From: Coprinopsis marcescibilis
Lineage: Eukaryota > Basidiomycota > Agaricomycetes > Agaricales > Psathyrellaceae
DNA length: 32,706 nucleotides
Direction: 5' to 3'
Assembly: GCA_004369085.1 (NCBI GenBank)
Contig: ML210414.1
Location: 1 to 32,706 of the forward strand
Shown: piece by piece, positions 22,931 through 32,706 of the stretch
Position numbering within the stretch: position 1 is the first letter of the stretch
How the letters are laid out: each line of letters opens with the position of its first letter
The notes under the pieces: model-generated
The model's input: only the letters and a program-made list of their open reading frames with translations
Told to the model about the DNA's origin: nothing
Databases searched by the model: none
Made by a program: the position numbers and the translations under genes

Positions 22931-24481
22931 TCAGAAATTGAGTTTATCACCAAACAGGGTCTTATAATTATTCGAGAGCAGGTCATCTTTCTCTTCGTCC
23001 GAAAGACGAGGGTAATCCATGATCGATTGGAGGTATACCTGGTTGGCATCGGCATCCACGAACGGGTAGTCCTGATAATACATTTGAATCACTTTTCTGT
23101 TGATATGAGAGAGGTTGTAGCGAGCGTACTGTCCCGTAGAGAAGGTTGGCTTTGGGAATATCGTAGGCGAGGAGACCATCGACCTGATGGAAGTAGGTTG
23201 GACTTGCCGAGTCCCACCAGAATCTATCACCGACATGTCAATACTCAACCAATGATCAACGATTGCACTGCAAACCTAGTGCGGTAGATCTCCAAAGAGG
23301 ATTCATACAAGTTTGCAGCCGTCGTCTTCAGCACACGATCAATCATAGCGGGGAAAGCGCCACCAGCTGGTAGCGACGGTCGTGGTATTAGTTGGGAGAG
23401 TGATGCAGCACCAGCCCATTGCGACGTACTGTGTGGAAGAATGAAGTGCGTGTTGGTGCAGTTTTGCACCGTTTGCGACACTGTCAAGTCCATGAAAGTA
23501 CGGGCAGTTTCCATGCTGCGGCGGTGACTCATAAACATCAGAAAACACGCCAGTTGTTAAGCTTACTAGAACTCCATTCGGCTGGTATCCATGGACGGGT
23601 ATGGGTTTGCAATGACGAAGGTGTCGTTTACTGTCAAATAAGGCGTATTGGGATGAACGTATACGATCCTTCGACCCCCCATATTGTCCATGTGGCTCCA
23701 AAAAGGGATGAAATCGCGGCTCCCAAGGTACTTACCCTCGTGGTTGCTCAACAGCGCGACACCAACAGCGCCGAGCTCATTCGCGGTATACTCCAGCTCA
23801 GTGATAGCCGCATCGACGAAAGGAAGAGGCATCGCGGCAAAGAAGCTGTACTTGTCGGGTTGGGTACGTGAGTAGGCAGCAAGTTGCTCATTGATCAAAC
23901 GAGCGAGGGCGATAGTGCTTGCTCTGTCTCGCATGAAGACGTTGGCGCTGGGTCCAGTGAATCCAAGAACAGAATGTGTGATTCCTAAAGCGTTCATGAA
24001 ATCAGAATGGGCCGTGAGGTTCCATTGGGGGACCAGGTGGCCTCCTCCGGTATCCAAGGAAGGATTCATTCCTGTGAAGGGGGTAATGGCGCGATACCAA
24101 TCCGGCTCTGCGTGCGCTGAGTTTCCCAAAGATTTATCAGTGAGCGTGGGTTTAGTAGTAGCGCAGAGGACAAACCGTGCACATCGAAGATGTTTCCAGG
24201 GCCACGGTGGGCATAGGGCTTCTCGTCACCCTGTTGACTGTAGTCGGTGTTGGTCTGTCTGTAGGTATCCGCGATGATGGTCAAAACCTGAGATGCGAAA
24301 TCGAGGACCGAAAGGTCAATGCCATCTGCGGGAACCTGGTCAACACTTGGCTTCCTGTAGTTCAACCGTCCTGCTCACCTCTAGTTGCCCTACTTCGAAT
24401 GGCGTCTTCAATGGAGGCGGGAGCAGCATACGCTACTCCCTGAGCAACAGCTAAAGCACAAAGAAAGGATTTGAGCAACAT
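22931..24481 (-). CDS. Secreted amidohydrolase of the ACMSD / amidohydrolase-2 family
   Basis: This is a metal-dependent TIM-barrel enzyme related to ACMS decarboxylase and to salicylate, resorcylate and orsellinate-type decarboxylases. It probably acts on aromatic acids or related carboxylates. Seven exons give 404 aa with consistent phases. The start MLLKSFLCALAVAQGVAYA is a clear signal peptide, cut before APASIEDA, so the enzyme is secreted or lumenal. Metal-binding landmarks are NIFDVHAHAEPDWY (HxH, completed across an intron), HFILPHTGGAFP (catalytic His region) and LLYGTDYPFVDAD (the late Asp). The last exon ends KTLFGDKLNF. Most family members in primary metabolism are cytosolic, so the signal peptide is notable. 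It is convergent to the NACHT-TPR gene. Substrate unknown. Confidence 0.87.
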
Positions 24482-25064
24482 CTCTGGCGCGTCGTGTCAA
24501 GGCGATATACGATGATTTAAACAACGAGGGTGCGGCACAATTGACTCAAAAGAAAGGGGATCTCTTAAATGGCCAGAGATCGGGGCAGGACCTGCTAGCA
24601 GTTGATGATCGCCTGCTGGGCTTGCTCAATTTGACCAACCGTCCACCCCTCAATGTGACATAATCGATTGAAAGGGGTGGACCGCAAGGATAATTTGTAG
24701 CACGATCAATTAGTTGGCGTTGACGGGGCGATCGGCTGAGCATCGGACAGCACTGTGATTGGGCTGAATAGTGAAGGAACCAATCAGGGAAGTTGAAATT
24801 CGGATCTGGACAATAATCAAGGAATGTTGACAGAACTCGGGTCAACTCAGCTTAAAACTCTCATAGGATAGGCATAGCATTGGTCGAATGAGAAAAAAAT
24901 CGTCTGGCATGATTCGGTGTGACATATTGCATGGGTGTGCCATATTGTGGATGTACTCTGCTGCGCGCCGTCCTTCAACCCTCCCTAACATCTTCCCAAT
25001 ACCATCCAAACATGTTTCGGTGTACGTGATAGAGACAGAAATGCGAAAGCGAAAGCGGTGGAGC
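24482..25064. other. Intergenic: amidohydrolase promoter and eL39 3' flank
   Basis: Both flanking genes are on the minus strand, so this stretch holds the amidohydrolase promoter and the end of the eL39 transcript. Short open frames here have no recognisable content. Nothing else is evident. Confidence 0.5.
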
Positions 25065-25392
25065 TTAGAGGTTGAGCTTGGTTCTTCTCCAGTGTCTTCG
25101 CTTAGCGTTGTACTATTAAAGTGCACGATATCGGTCAATAGATTCGGGGTTGACGAAAAGGCGGGACAAACTTGGATTTTAGTGTCGGTCTTGAGGCGGA
25201 ACCATTGGGGAATGGGCCTAAATGACAGCAGTCAGCAAGGTTGTCTTTGCTCAAACAAACGAAACTCTCGCACCTATTTTGGCGGGCAGCCTTGGCGAGC
25301 TTTTGCTTGATACGGAAGGTTTTTTGGGAAGGCTATAGCAACGGTACATTAGCCAAATAGATCGACGACGAAGACAAACGAGTGCTCACCAT
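25065..25392 (-). CDS. RPL39: 60S ribosomal protein eL39
   Basis: eL39 is a very small basic protein that lines the polypeptide exit tunnel of the large ribosomal subunit. Four exons give 51 aa, the normal length. It starts MPSQKTFRIKQKLAKAARQN, continues RPIPQWFRLKTDTKIQ and ends YNAKRRHWRRTKLNL. These match the family signature QNRP-(I/L)-P-x-W and NAKRR-x-WRRTK. The first coding exon is the ATG alone (25390-25392). The next intron starts GTGAGC, and the acceptor CTATAG precedes the second codon. No single open frame shows this gene. It is divergent from FKBP2. Confidence 0.96.
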
Positions 25393-25675
25393 TGTTGAAG
25401 ACGACGGCGACGACGACGAGGGAGACTTGCCGCTATACTGATGTGGTGGTCCTGAATAAGGTTGGCGGCAATCACCGAAACTGTACAGTTCGGCTGAACT
25501 CGGCTGTAGGATCAATTACTAGAATTACATAGTCGCGTGGAATTTGCTCCCGTGATCTGACACGTCGGCGCTAGGAGACGTGTCAAGGTCGCGCTTCTTT
25601 CAAGGAGAACCACTTAAATATTGACTTGACCTCTGTTACCACTTCACACACTTCCTCCTATCCCCTTTACGAACG
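25393..25675. promoter_or_regulatory. Divergent eL39 / FKBP2 promoter with ACGTG inverted repeat
   Basis: The 283 bp separate the two start codons. A perfect inverted repeat, TGACACGTC at 25558-25566 and GACGTGTCA at 25577-25585 with a 10-bp spacer, lies about 90 bp upstream of the FKBP2 ATG. Its core ACGTG is the core bound by bZIP factors, including the unfolded-protein-response regulators Hac1 and XBP1. Pyrimidine-rich runs (CTTCCTCCTATCCCC) precede the FKBP2 ATG. The repeat is seen; the factor is inferred. Confidence 0.55.
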
Positions 25676-26310
25676 ATGCAACTCCTGGGCTGGCTCACCG
25701 CTCTTGTTCTGGCTGGTGCCGTAGTGGCAAAGGAGCCCCCCACAGAGCTCGTCATTGACACGACTTTCGTTCCCCAGGATTGTACTGTCAAGGCCAAGAC
25801 CGGAGATAATCTCGAGGTTCACTATGTAAGCTCGATATGTCCAATTTCCAATGTGTTCAAACTCATCCCTTTTGTAGACCGGTACCTTGTTCGCAACTGG
25901 AAAGAAGTTTGATTCAAGGTTTGTGGTTCACAGTTGATTGTAACACAAAGCATGCTTAATGTGGATGTTTGCCAGTCGTGACCGTGGTACACCACTCCCT
26001 CTCAAACGTACGTCGAAAGGATCTGTTGTATGTACACGGGAACTAACTTGTTCGCGCAGTCGGTGTCGGGCAAGTTATCAAGGGTTGGGACGATGGTTTG
26101 CAAGGCATGTGCGTTGGAGAGAAACGTATTCTCACTATTCCCGCCAGCTTGGCGTATGGTGCGTTGAACTATCATTTTTGACATAGCCTGTTAACTCAAA
26201 ACATCACAGGCTCTCGCGAAGTCGGAAACCTCATCCCTGCCAACTCGGCACTCGTTTTTGACACTGAACTTGTTCACCTTGATTCGAAAGCGTCCAAGGA
26301 CGAGCTATAG
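25676..26310 (+). CDS. FPR2: FKBP-type peptidyl-prolyl isomerase, ER lumenal (FKBP2-like)
   Basis: This is a cis-trans prolyl isomerase that helps proteins fold in the ER lumen and binds FK506. Five exons give 140 aa, close to human FKBP2. The start [20 protein letters not shown] is a signal peptide. The FKBP core begins [22 protein letters not shown] and continues with [34 protein letters not shown] and [12 protein letters not shown]. These include the active-site VIKGWD tryptophan. The protein ends SKASKDEL, a canonical ER-retrieval signal, so it is kept in the ER. It shares a divergent promoter with eL39. Confidence 0.95.
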
Positions 26311-26452
26311 TTGTCCTATCAATGCAATAATGTTTCCGCATCTTACCAGTCGCACAAACTCAGAAAAAGAACGCTGATATTGCATTGTCACTGTTGCGAA
26401 CCGACATAACATTTACGGGCAGAATACATTCGCGCTGCTACTCCAACGGCGA

Positions 26453-27794
26453 CTAATGATGGTGGTGTTCATCATCTTCGCCATCTACATGTCCACCGTC
26501 TTTATACGACCCAAGGCATGTCAAATACAGAATGCCATTCTCAGGGTTGACTGGTTGAGAAAAGCCCCGTATCTCGACCGAGTTGAGACCCGGCCATTGG
26601 TCCTGTTTTTTGGATGCCTCTGCCCACATCCTTTGGTGCGTCTCGGCAGTATCGTCGTCGGGTAGATCGTGGGTGTATATGGACAGCGCAATTTGGCTCA
26701 GCCCGCCTGCTTTAGATTCGTTGGTGTTGACAGCCTCGAGGGACTTTGACAGCCACTCAAGCACTAAATCAAGGGACGCGGTTTCGACAGAAATGTTCAT
26801 GCCTTCAAGACTTGGGAAGCTCCAAAGGTCGACGGGCACTGTAGCGTCCTTCTGTCAGACTTAGGAAATTTGCGGCTCATGACAGAGAGCACCCACCGGC
26901 GTAATCCCACAGGTCTACATCGAAGTTCAGGAACTCCAACTCTTGTCTACAGGCTTGGACTAGCCTATGACACCCCACCGAGAAAGCAGGTAGCCGGCCA
27001 AGAAACAGGCTTACGCCTTTGGACCCGGAGAAATCGACGGGAGGCGGCCCATCAGAACCCACGAGTGTGAGCATCGATCGGTCGGGGACATGGCATATCT
27101 TCAGGCCTGTAATTGTTGCGCGGGCGCCAGGGTCGGGTCCCAATGGACTGAGGCAACTCCCCTTGTACAGTTCGCCACAAAGAGCGATCTGTAGGTTTCC
27201 CCGAAGATGTTCCAACAATACGGTGGGGAACGATCTAAGTGCGATAACGACCGTTTGCAAGCGGTGGTTTCCAAAAAGCCGCAGGATTTCGTACTGAACG
27301 ACCAGAGGTATGTCGTCCCATTTCGTCGACTTGTTCTCCAATCGCACCTCCCGGAGAGACTTGAACCTCCGCGATAAGATGCTTATTAGAGCTTTCCCTT
27401 CGTTTATCGAATCCAAAAATGAGAGCCTTTCGAGGAAGCTGGGTAGGTCTTGCTGCTTGGGGAAAGCAGAAATCTCGAGCTCGTGGACAAAGCCGGCAAT
27501 TTCTGGGGACTGCTTCAGGAGTGCTGCGAAACGCGCTGTCTGTGACTTCTTGGGTTTGGCTTCGTCACTGTTTGCGCGGAGAGTCCCGAGCTCGATAGAC
27601 CTGAAAACGAACTTCCGGCAATGGAGTCCCAGAGCTGCAGAGGTGAGGCAAAGGCTTTTGAGAGTGGGGAGATCGAAGGAGAGATGATCATCGATGATTT
27701 GATAAACGATGTCTTCCGGAAGACGTGCGGTCCAGGTCTGGATCGGCGCAGGCGTGGTGGTAGAGCCTGACCGCGATCGTAGTATGGGATGCAT
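26453..27794 (-). CDS. F-box-like protein B
   Basis: This is a diverged inverted paralogue of F-box A. Two exons (27794-26897 and 26838-26453, intron 26839-26896) give 427 aa with consistent phases. After a short Ser/Thr-rich start, an F-box-like segment reads ARLPEDIVYQIIDDHLSFD followed by LPTLKSLCLTSAALGLHCRK. Motifs shared with A are FPTVLLEHLRG...ALCGEL, KICHVPDRSM, a central LEFLN/LEGMN repeat, HQRMWAEASKKQDQWPGL and CLGSYKDGG. The C-terminus is acidic and ends in four His; A ends YHRH. It is probably an SCF substrate adaptor, but no partner is known. It is convergent to FKBP2, 142 bp away. Confidence 0.8.
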
Positions 27795-28416
27795 TGGGTG
27801 GGCTTAAACACAGTAGAGAGTTGTCTGCCGTGTTGGCTGCTGCAGAGAGTGGCGAGCCCTTGGGGTCCATTTGGACTTTCGGCATGATCGCGGGCTGGGA
27901 ATTCAGGCGATCAGGTGTCCTATTCAGATACTTGGCCGACATGGGTCGCTTGCCCAGAACCTCCGCTACTCGGGTTCACCACGCGAAGACCTGCAAAGTC
28001 TAATAGAAGCCAAATGAATGCGACCTACATCAGTTCAAGACTCGTTGGTTGATGAAGCTTTGCCAGACTGAGGCAGAGAAAGTCTTGAATCATTGTAAAT
28101 CGCTTTCTTTCAACGTAGAGACATATTGCCTTGAGAGTTAATACCCAAGCAGAGTTTCCTGTGCATATATCAGTATGTGTTTGAGCCTCGCAAGGTTAAA
28201 ATTTGGGGTAACGTACATGGACATATGTTTCTTGTCAAAATGCCTCAAAAATACGAAAACATTAGGACTTAGCTTCAAACTCACGAAATTCGCTGTGTTG
28301 AGTCCACTATCTGGTTGGTCGCGACACAGCAGTCAAAGGTCATCGTGGTCGAGGAACAAAGTGTCGCGATCAAAAGTGACCACAGGCTGCTTGGCTGTTT
28401 GCCATCATCGCGCTCG
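27795..28416. promoter_or_regulatory. Divergent F-box B / COG3 promoter region
   Basis: The start codons of F-box B (minus) and COG3 (plus) bound 622 bp that must hold both promoters. COG3 has an open frame running up to 28315 in frame with its ATG, but the ATG at 28417 gives the expected start. No clear TATA or palindromic site stands out. Confidence 0.4.
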
Positions 28417-31400
28417 ATGAGCTCAACATCCAACTTCCGTCCATCACAACGGCGGCCAGCACACAACACGCCTTCATCTCTGCTGCAGCCACCAACCAAC
28501 ACCAACCATGGCTCTGCTCAACGTCCTTCTGCCCTTAAATCGCAACAATCCTCGGGTGCATCGGTTCCCTTGAGCGTCGAGGAATGGGAAGCGAATGCAC
28601 CCCTTACCGACCTGCAAATCCGGAGCGTAAATGCTATCAAGGCAGCGTCAGAGAATGCACCGTTCCCGCTTAAAGTGAGTTTCCCTTGAACCGAGCGAAA
28701 TATTTTTCTAATGTCGCGATCTAGTTCGTCGCGGACAGGGAGAGTGACGACGACGAACCGGAATCAGCGGTGACACCTATCAGGACTGCATCTTCATCCC
28801 GGCCTTCAACCCCAGCCAACGCGTTTCCAACTCGTACTGGTACTCATGCTCTGCACCCACGCCAACCCGTGCATACCACCCAGCAGCTGTACGACTGGTT
28901 CGCCCTGATCGACAGGTCTGTCGCACACAGCCAGGAGTCGCATTTCAGGGCGCATATCGCCTCTGTTTCGCAGCATCTTGAGACTTGCGACTTCTTGTTG
29001 GGAAAGGTTGATGAGATAGAGAATGAATTGGACATGATGCTGGAGAATTGGCGGAGTGTGGAGGAGGGGGGGAAGAGCCTCAAGGATGCCTGCGAGCGTT
29101 TGCTCGAGGAGAAGGTATGCTTGAGTCGCGTTATGTAGAAAGGAGGAACTGACATATATGCACAGGATAAGCTGATTGAGCTAACAGACGACATCGGTTC
29201 GCATCTGGAGTACTTCCAACAACTCGATTTGGCGACGAGGATGTTGAACCATCCTGGAGAGCAGCTCATCTACCAGGGAGACTTCTTGTACATGGTGGAG
29301 AAGGTGGACATTTGCATCGAGTTTTTGAAAACAAAGGTTAGTGCATCCCCGCTTTACGACAATCCAGAAGCTAATACATACATTCTATAGCGACATTTCA
29401 AGGAAGCCGAGGTGTATCTTCTGCGTTTCCAACAATGCATGACAAGAGCGATGACCTTGATAAAGATGAACTTCGTAGGGTCCTTGAGAGCCCTGTCTTC
29501 TGATATATCCAAACGCCTCTCCGAGAAGGTACGCCGATATACCCGGCTGTTCATTCGGTTCTCATATCTCATCCCATTCTTAGGACGTATCACAAACGGC
29601 TCAAATGCACCTTTTGTACACTCGATTCCGATCCGTCTCAAATAAAGTCGCGCCCCTGCTGGGAGAACTCGAACGACGCGCTCGATCGTACCCAGACGAA
29701 CTATCCTCGCTTCTGGCAGAATGCCATGCAGCTTATTTCAGCTCCCGGAAAGCGCTGTTGTTGCCCAAGATCTTGGAAGAGATCAAGGGATTAGACCCTA
29801 CAAGGAGCGAATTGGTAGAGCTGGTATGTGTGATATCATTTTTCACGTTACGTCCGTCGTTAATTGTATGGATGGAAGACCAGGGCCGGGTGCAGCTACT
29901 TAAAACAGCTCTGTACCGACGAATTCAACCTCTATCGCGAATTCTTCAGCACCGCAGAGGACCAGCTATAGTAAGCCAGCTCGTTCCAGGCTTTTCGCGT
30001 TCTGACCTTTCCTCCCAGTCAATACCTGGAGACGCTCTGCGACCTTTTATACGACGATCTAAGGCCCCGAATCTTGCACGAACCACGGCTAACGGCACTT
30101 TGCGAAGTCTGCACTGTCCTGCAAGCGTTGATGGTCCTTGATGCGCCAATTTCCTCCACCTCAGCAAGCAGCACCCTGTTTTCAGTGGGGGACGGGATGG
30201 ATTCAGGATCTTCGCAAACCAAAACGTCCGGATCTGGCTCTGACGAAGAAAGCAGCGACGACAACGACGACAATGATTCCGAGTTGACTGTGGACCTGGA
30301 CCGTGCTAGCCTTACAGCGAAGCGGAAGAGCAAAGGAAGGCTTGGCCAAGTTGGCAGACGGTTGCATATCAAGCACCTCTTGCAGATGGTTTTGCAAGAT
30401 GCGCAAACGCGACTGTTCTTCAAGGCCCAGGCACTCATACAGAGCGATATCAAATATTATACGCCGAAGCGAGAGGATTTGGCCTGGCCAGATGTCATTG
30501 TCGGTTAGTGTGCCTCAGTTGTATATTGGGATTGGGCTGAGACGCTTCCTGTAGCCGCGAACCAGCCTCGAACCGGGACGGAGATTAGAGAGAAGGAAAC
30601 TGTTTCTCGTATATTCAAGGCTAACATGACGCAGCAAGAGACATGGTACCCAACTGTGCGAAAGATGGTCTGGATTTTGTCGCAACTTCACGATTTTGTC
30701 AAGGTTAGTATATCTTACCTCGAATCACTGACACGAGCTTGACCTCTTCTTCAGCCCGCCATCTTCGAAGACATTGCCCAAGAAGCTGCCCTTCTCTGCC
30801 GCCAATCGCTTCTCTCCGCCCGCGATATGATCAAAGCTCGACCGCCACCTAGCACACCACTAGACGGCGATCTGTTCCTCGTCAGACATCTGCTGATTCT
30901 GAAAGATGTGGCGAAGAACCTAGAGGGCGAATCTATCAGTCAAGGATCGTATAGCCAGAAAGACGGGCACATCGGCGCTTTCCCAAACAGTCCAATGAGG
31001 AGTGGGATGATGAGGACTCCAAGTGCATCTGGGTTTGGTCTTGCGTCTGATGTGGTTCCAGCAGGGGGTGTAACAGGTTTGTGAGCATACTGTATGGAAG
31101 ACGGCTTGACGTGACTAAATAGTTTTGGTTAGGAACCTTGACGACGATGTTCAACAGGACCACGGCGATCCTACCGGAAGGCTTGTTCGCTTCTCTGGGG
31201 GTTAGCAGAGGGGACGAGAGCATCAGAGGTGCCAAACACGTATGTCATTCGCATACTACTTATGATCTTTGTACTTGGAAGTGACTGACCCTGGGTATTG
31301 GATACATAGGGTATTGACCACGATCTTCGACGAGCTTGTGAAGACGTCATCGCCAGCAGCGTCAGCACCACCTGCGACCCAATCGACCAATGGGTGACGA

Positions 31401-31939
31401 GACTGCAAACGTTCAGCAGCTCAGCCTCGAACGCCACTGCCAATATCACAGCCAAACCCCTCTTTTCCACCGCGCTGCGAACTGGGGTTCAAACCACTCC
31501 CAGCGCCATCGACGTAGCAATGCTGAGCACCCCAACACACGTTGCGGCACTGTACGCAGAATTCAGGGTCGCGATTGAACGTGACCTGCGAGCGAATGTT
31601 GCGCGGATCAAGCTGTACCTCGGGGATGCAGATTCGGAGCTACAGGCAGCTATGCCGCCTTTATCGCCAACTGGGGAGCAACAGGGTGTAACCTCCCACT
31701 ACGGTCGTACTGCCAAGATTCTGATTGACCATATTCGGGAACGGACGCTGGAATCGTTTCAGAGTTTTGTGGACCAGGTTCGGGAGGCGTTGTTGGGCGG
31801 AGCGCAGGATGGCGAGGAGGGGAGAGACTTGGTCCAGGAGATTGGATCGAGCCAGGAGTCGATCAGGCATGTTATTAAGGAAGTTTGTGCTTGGGACATT
31901 GCTTCTAATCCTACTGGACCCAGTGGAAGCAGGGGCTAG
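28417..31939 (+). CDS. COG3: Conserved oligomeric Golgi complex subunit 3
   Basis: Cog3 (Sec34) is a subunit of the COG tethering complex that captures retrograde vesicles at the Golgi and keeps glycosylation enzymes in place. About eleven exons give roughly 990 aa. The start MSSTSNFRPSQRR leads a long disordered Ser/Thr/Pro N-terminus. The conserved COG3 core begins QQLYDWFALIDRSVAHSQES. Other landmarks are ELTRAGCSYLKQLCTDEFNLYREFF (family RxGCxYL), CDLLYDDLRPRILHEPRL, YYTPKREDLAWPD and ETWYPTVRKMVWILSQLHDFV. An acidic insert (SDDNDDND) and the Ser/Gly-rich insert after KDGHIGAFPNSP are loops not expected in yeast. The end is the stop at 31937-31939. It is an ordinary housekeeping gene. Confidence 0.94.
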
Positions 31940-32385
31940 CGTTCTTAGTCTAAATGTCATATCTTTCTCATGCTTCTGACTCGTGTCGGGAGTGAGAGTT
32001 GCCCAAGGGATGGTCACACTAAATTTGGCGCTCTATTGCCCAGGATGTTTCGTCTAGGACATGATTGTCTATGAGGGATCGGACATTCTGTTGACTGTAA
32101 GGGATAAATATCGTTGGACCGTGTGTTTATCCCGTTAGTCTGAGGATGATATACCCCATGATTCATCTAGATGATCGTCTCCTTCACGAAACATAACTTC
32201 ATATTCGAATATACCAAAGGTTTTCTTCGCAGTGACCTTTGTCTGAAGGCTGGGAGCACAGCCAATTTGACAGTGCAAGGTGCAAAAGGAAAATGATACA
32301 TATAGTCATACATGATAAATTCTTGGTACATTTTGTTTCGGCTGGTATACATAATTGAAAAGGTAGGTACATAGAACAATCCGAA
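31940..32385. other. Convergent 3' region of COG3 and TPR gene
   Basis: The stop codons of COG3 (plus) and the right-edge TPR gene (minus) bound 446 bp. They are AT-rich with short open frames. I see no gene. Confidence 0.5.
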
Positions 32386-32706
32386 TCATTTGGAAGTCGT
32401 TGAGCCACCCGAGAGTCTCTCCAACAACTGGAGACATTTCTCCAGGTCCAGACTGTACGATGCGTCCTCAGGCTCCGCTGACATAAGGCGCTCGTATATG
32501 ATGATCGCGCTCTTGAGAGAGACGCTGGCTTCATCATCGCGACCGAGGCCGACAAGTGATTCGGCGTAGGTTTTGTGAAGCGAACTAGACTGGCGGTCAG
32601 AGATCTCGTATGCCTCCCCTTCGGTTGCCTTGCGGTAAAATTCTAGGCCCTCCAGAGCAGGCGGAAGGGCGTCCCCATAGCGCCCGCAATGGTTGAGAGA
32701 GTATGC
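32386..32706 (-). CDS. TPR-repeat protein, C-terminal part only (cut by window edge)
   Basis: The frame runs from the right edge to a TGA at 32386-32388, giving the last 106 aa of a protein. It holds two or more TPR-like units: AYSLNHCGRYGDALPPALEG and SLHKTYAESLVGLGRDDEAS, with IIIYERLMSAEPEDASYS. The last stretch (LDLEKCLQLLERLSGG) resembles the end of the NACHT-TPR protein (LQEYISLLEKISKP). It may be the end of a second NACHT-TPR protein or of a TPR-only protein. The rest lies outside the window. Confidence 0.7.
   Translation of the reverse strand, partial: AYSLNHCGRYGDALPPALEGLEFYRKATEGEAYEISDRQSSSLHKTYAESLVGLGRDDEASVSLKSAIIIYERLMSAEPEDASYSLDLEKCLQLLERLSGGSTTSK

Noticed and set aside
1..32706. 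CRISPR arrays, bacterial operons, Shine-Dalgarno sites, tRNA or rRNA genes
   Set aside because: No regularly spaced repeats or RNA-gene signatures were seen; the intron-rich genes are eukaryotic.
1..32706. Transposable elements
   Set aside because: I found no reverse transcriptase, transposase or integrase motifs and no long terminal or inverted repeats.

Overview
The window looks like nuclear DNA of a basidiomycete fungus, most likely an Agaricomycete. The coding sequences are split by many short introns (mostly 45-65 nt, GT...AG, often with a CTNAC-like branch site). The genes are densely packed on both strands. The accessory content (a NACHT-TPR protein, F-box-like proteins, a Dal5-type permease) is typical of mushroom-forming and related fungi. 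Genus is not resolved. All models were built by hand by joining reading frames across consensus splice sites. Exon phases were checked arithmetically for UTP25, NIF3, lysyl-tRNA synthetase, FKBP2, the amidohydrolase, eL39, the NACHT-TPR gene and both F-box genes.

Left part (1-14657), mostly housekeeping. About 1 kb at the left edge has no recognisable gene. A Dal5/Tna1-like MFS permease (minus, 18 introns) follows. Next is DNA topoisomerase III (minus) with an elaborate tail of two GRF zinc fingers, three CCHC knuckles and an Arg/Gly/Ser tail. It is divergently transcribed from UTP25, a nucleolar SSU processome protein, and their shared promoter carries a perfect MluI-box palindrome and a CACGTG site. 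Downstream on the plus strand are a NIF3-family metal protein and a lysyl-tRNA synthetase whose two in-frame start codons look designed to give mitochondrial and cytosolic forms.

Central accessory part (14658-24481). After 1.8 kb of mostly gene-poor DNA comes an F-box-like gene (F-box A). Then comes the most striking gene: a STAND-type NACHT ATPase joined by a 59-nt intron to about 17 TPR-like repeats of 45-48 residues, 1417 aa in all. A secreted amidohydrolase (ACMSD family) lies convergent to it.

Right part (24482-32706). Ribosomal protein eL39 and an ER-lumenal FKBP2 ending in KDEL share a divergent promoter with a perfect 9-bp inverted repeat built on ACGTG. Then come F-box B, an inverted diverged paralogue of F-box A, and COG3, a Golgi tethering subunit. 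At the right edge is the C-terminal end of a second TPR protein whose last residues resemble the end of the NACHT-TPR protein. The housekeeping genes act in DNA repair, ribosome biogenesis, translation, ER folding and Golgi traffic and form no pathway together. The interest lies in the accessory layer: a NACHT-TPR receptor-like protein, a second TPR-family gene, and a pair of F-box paralogues that bracket the first.
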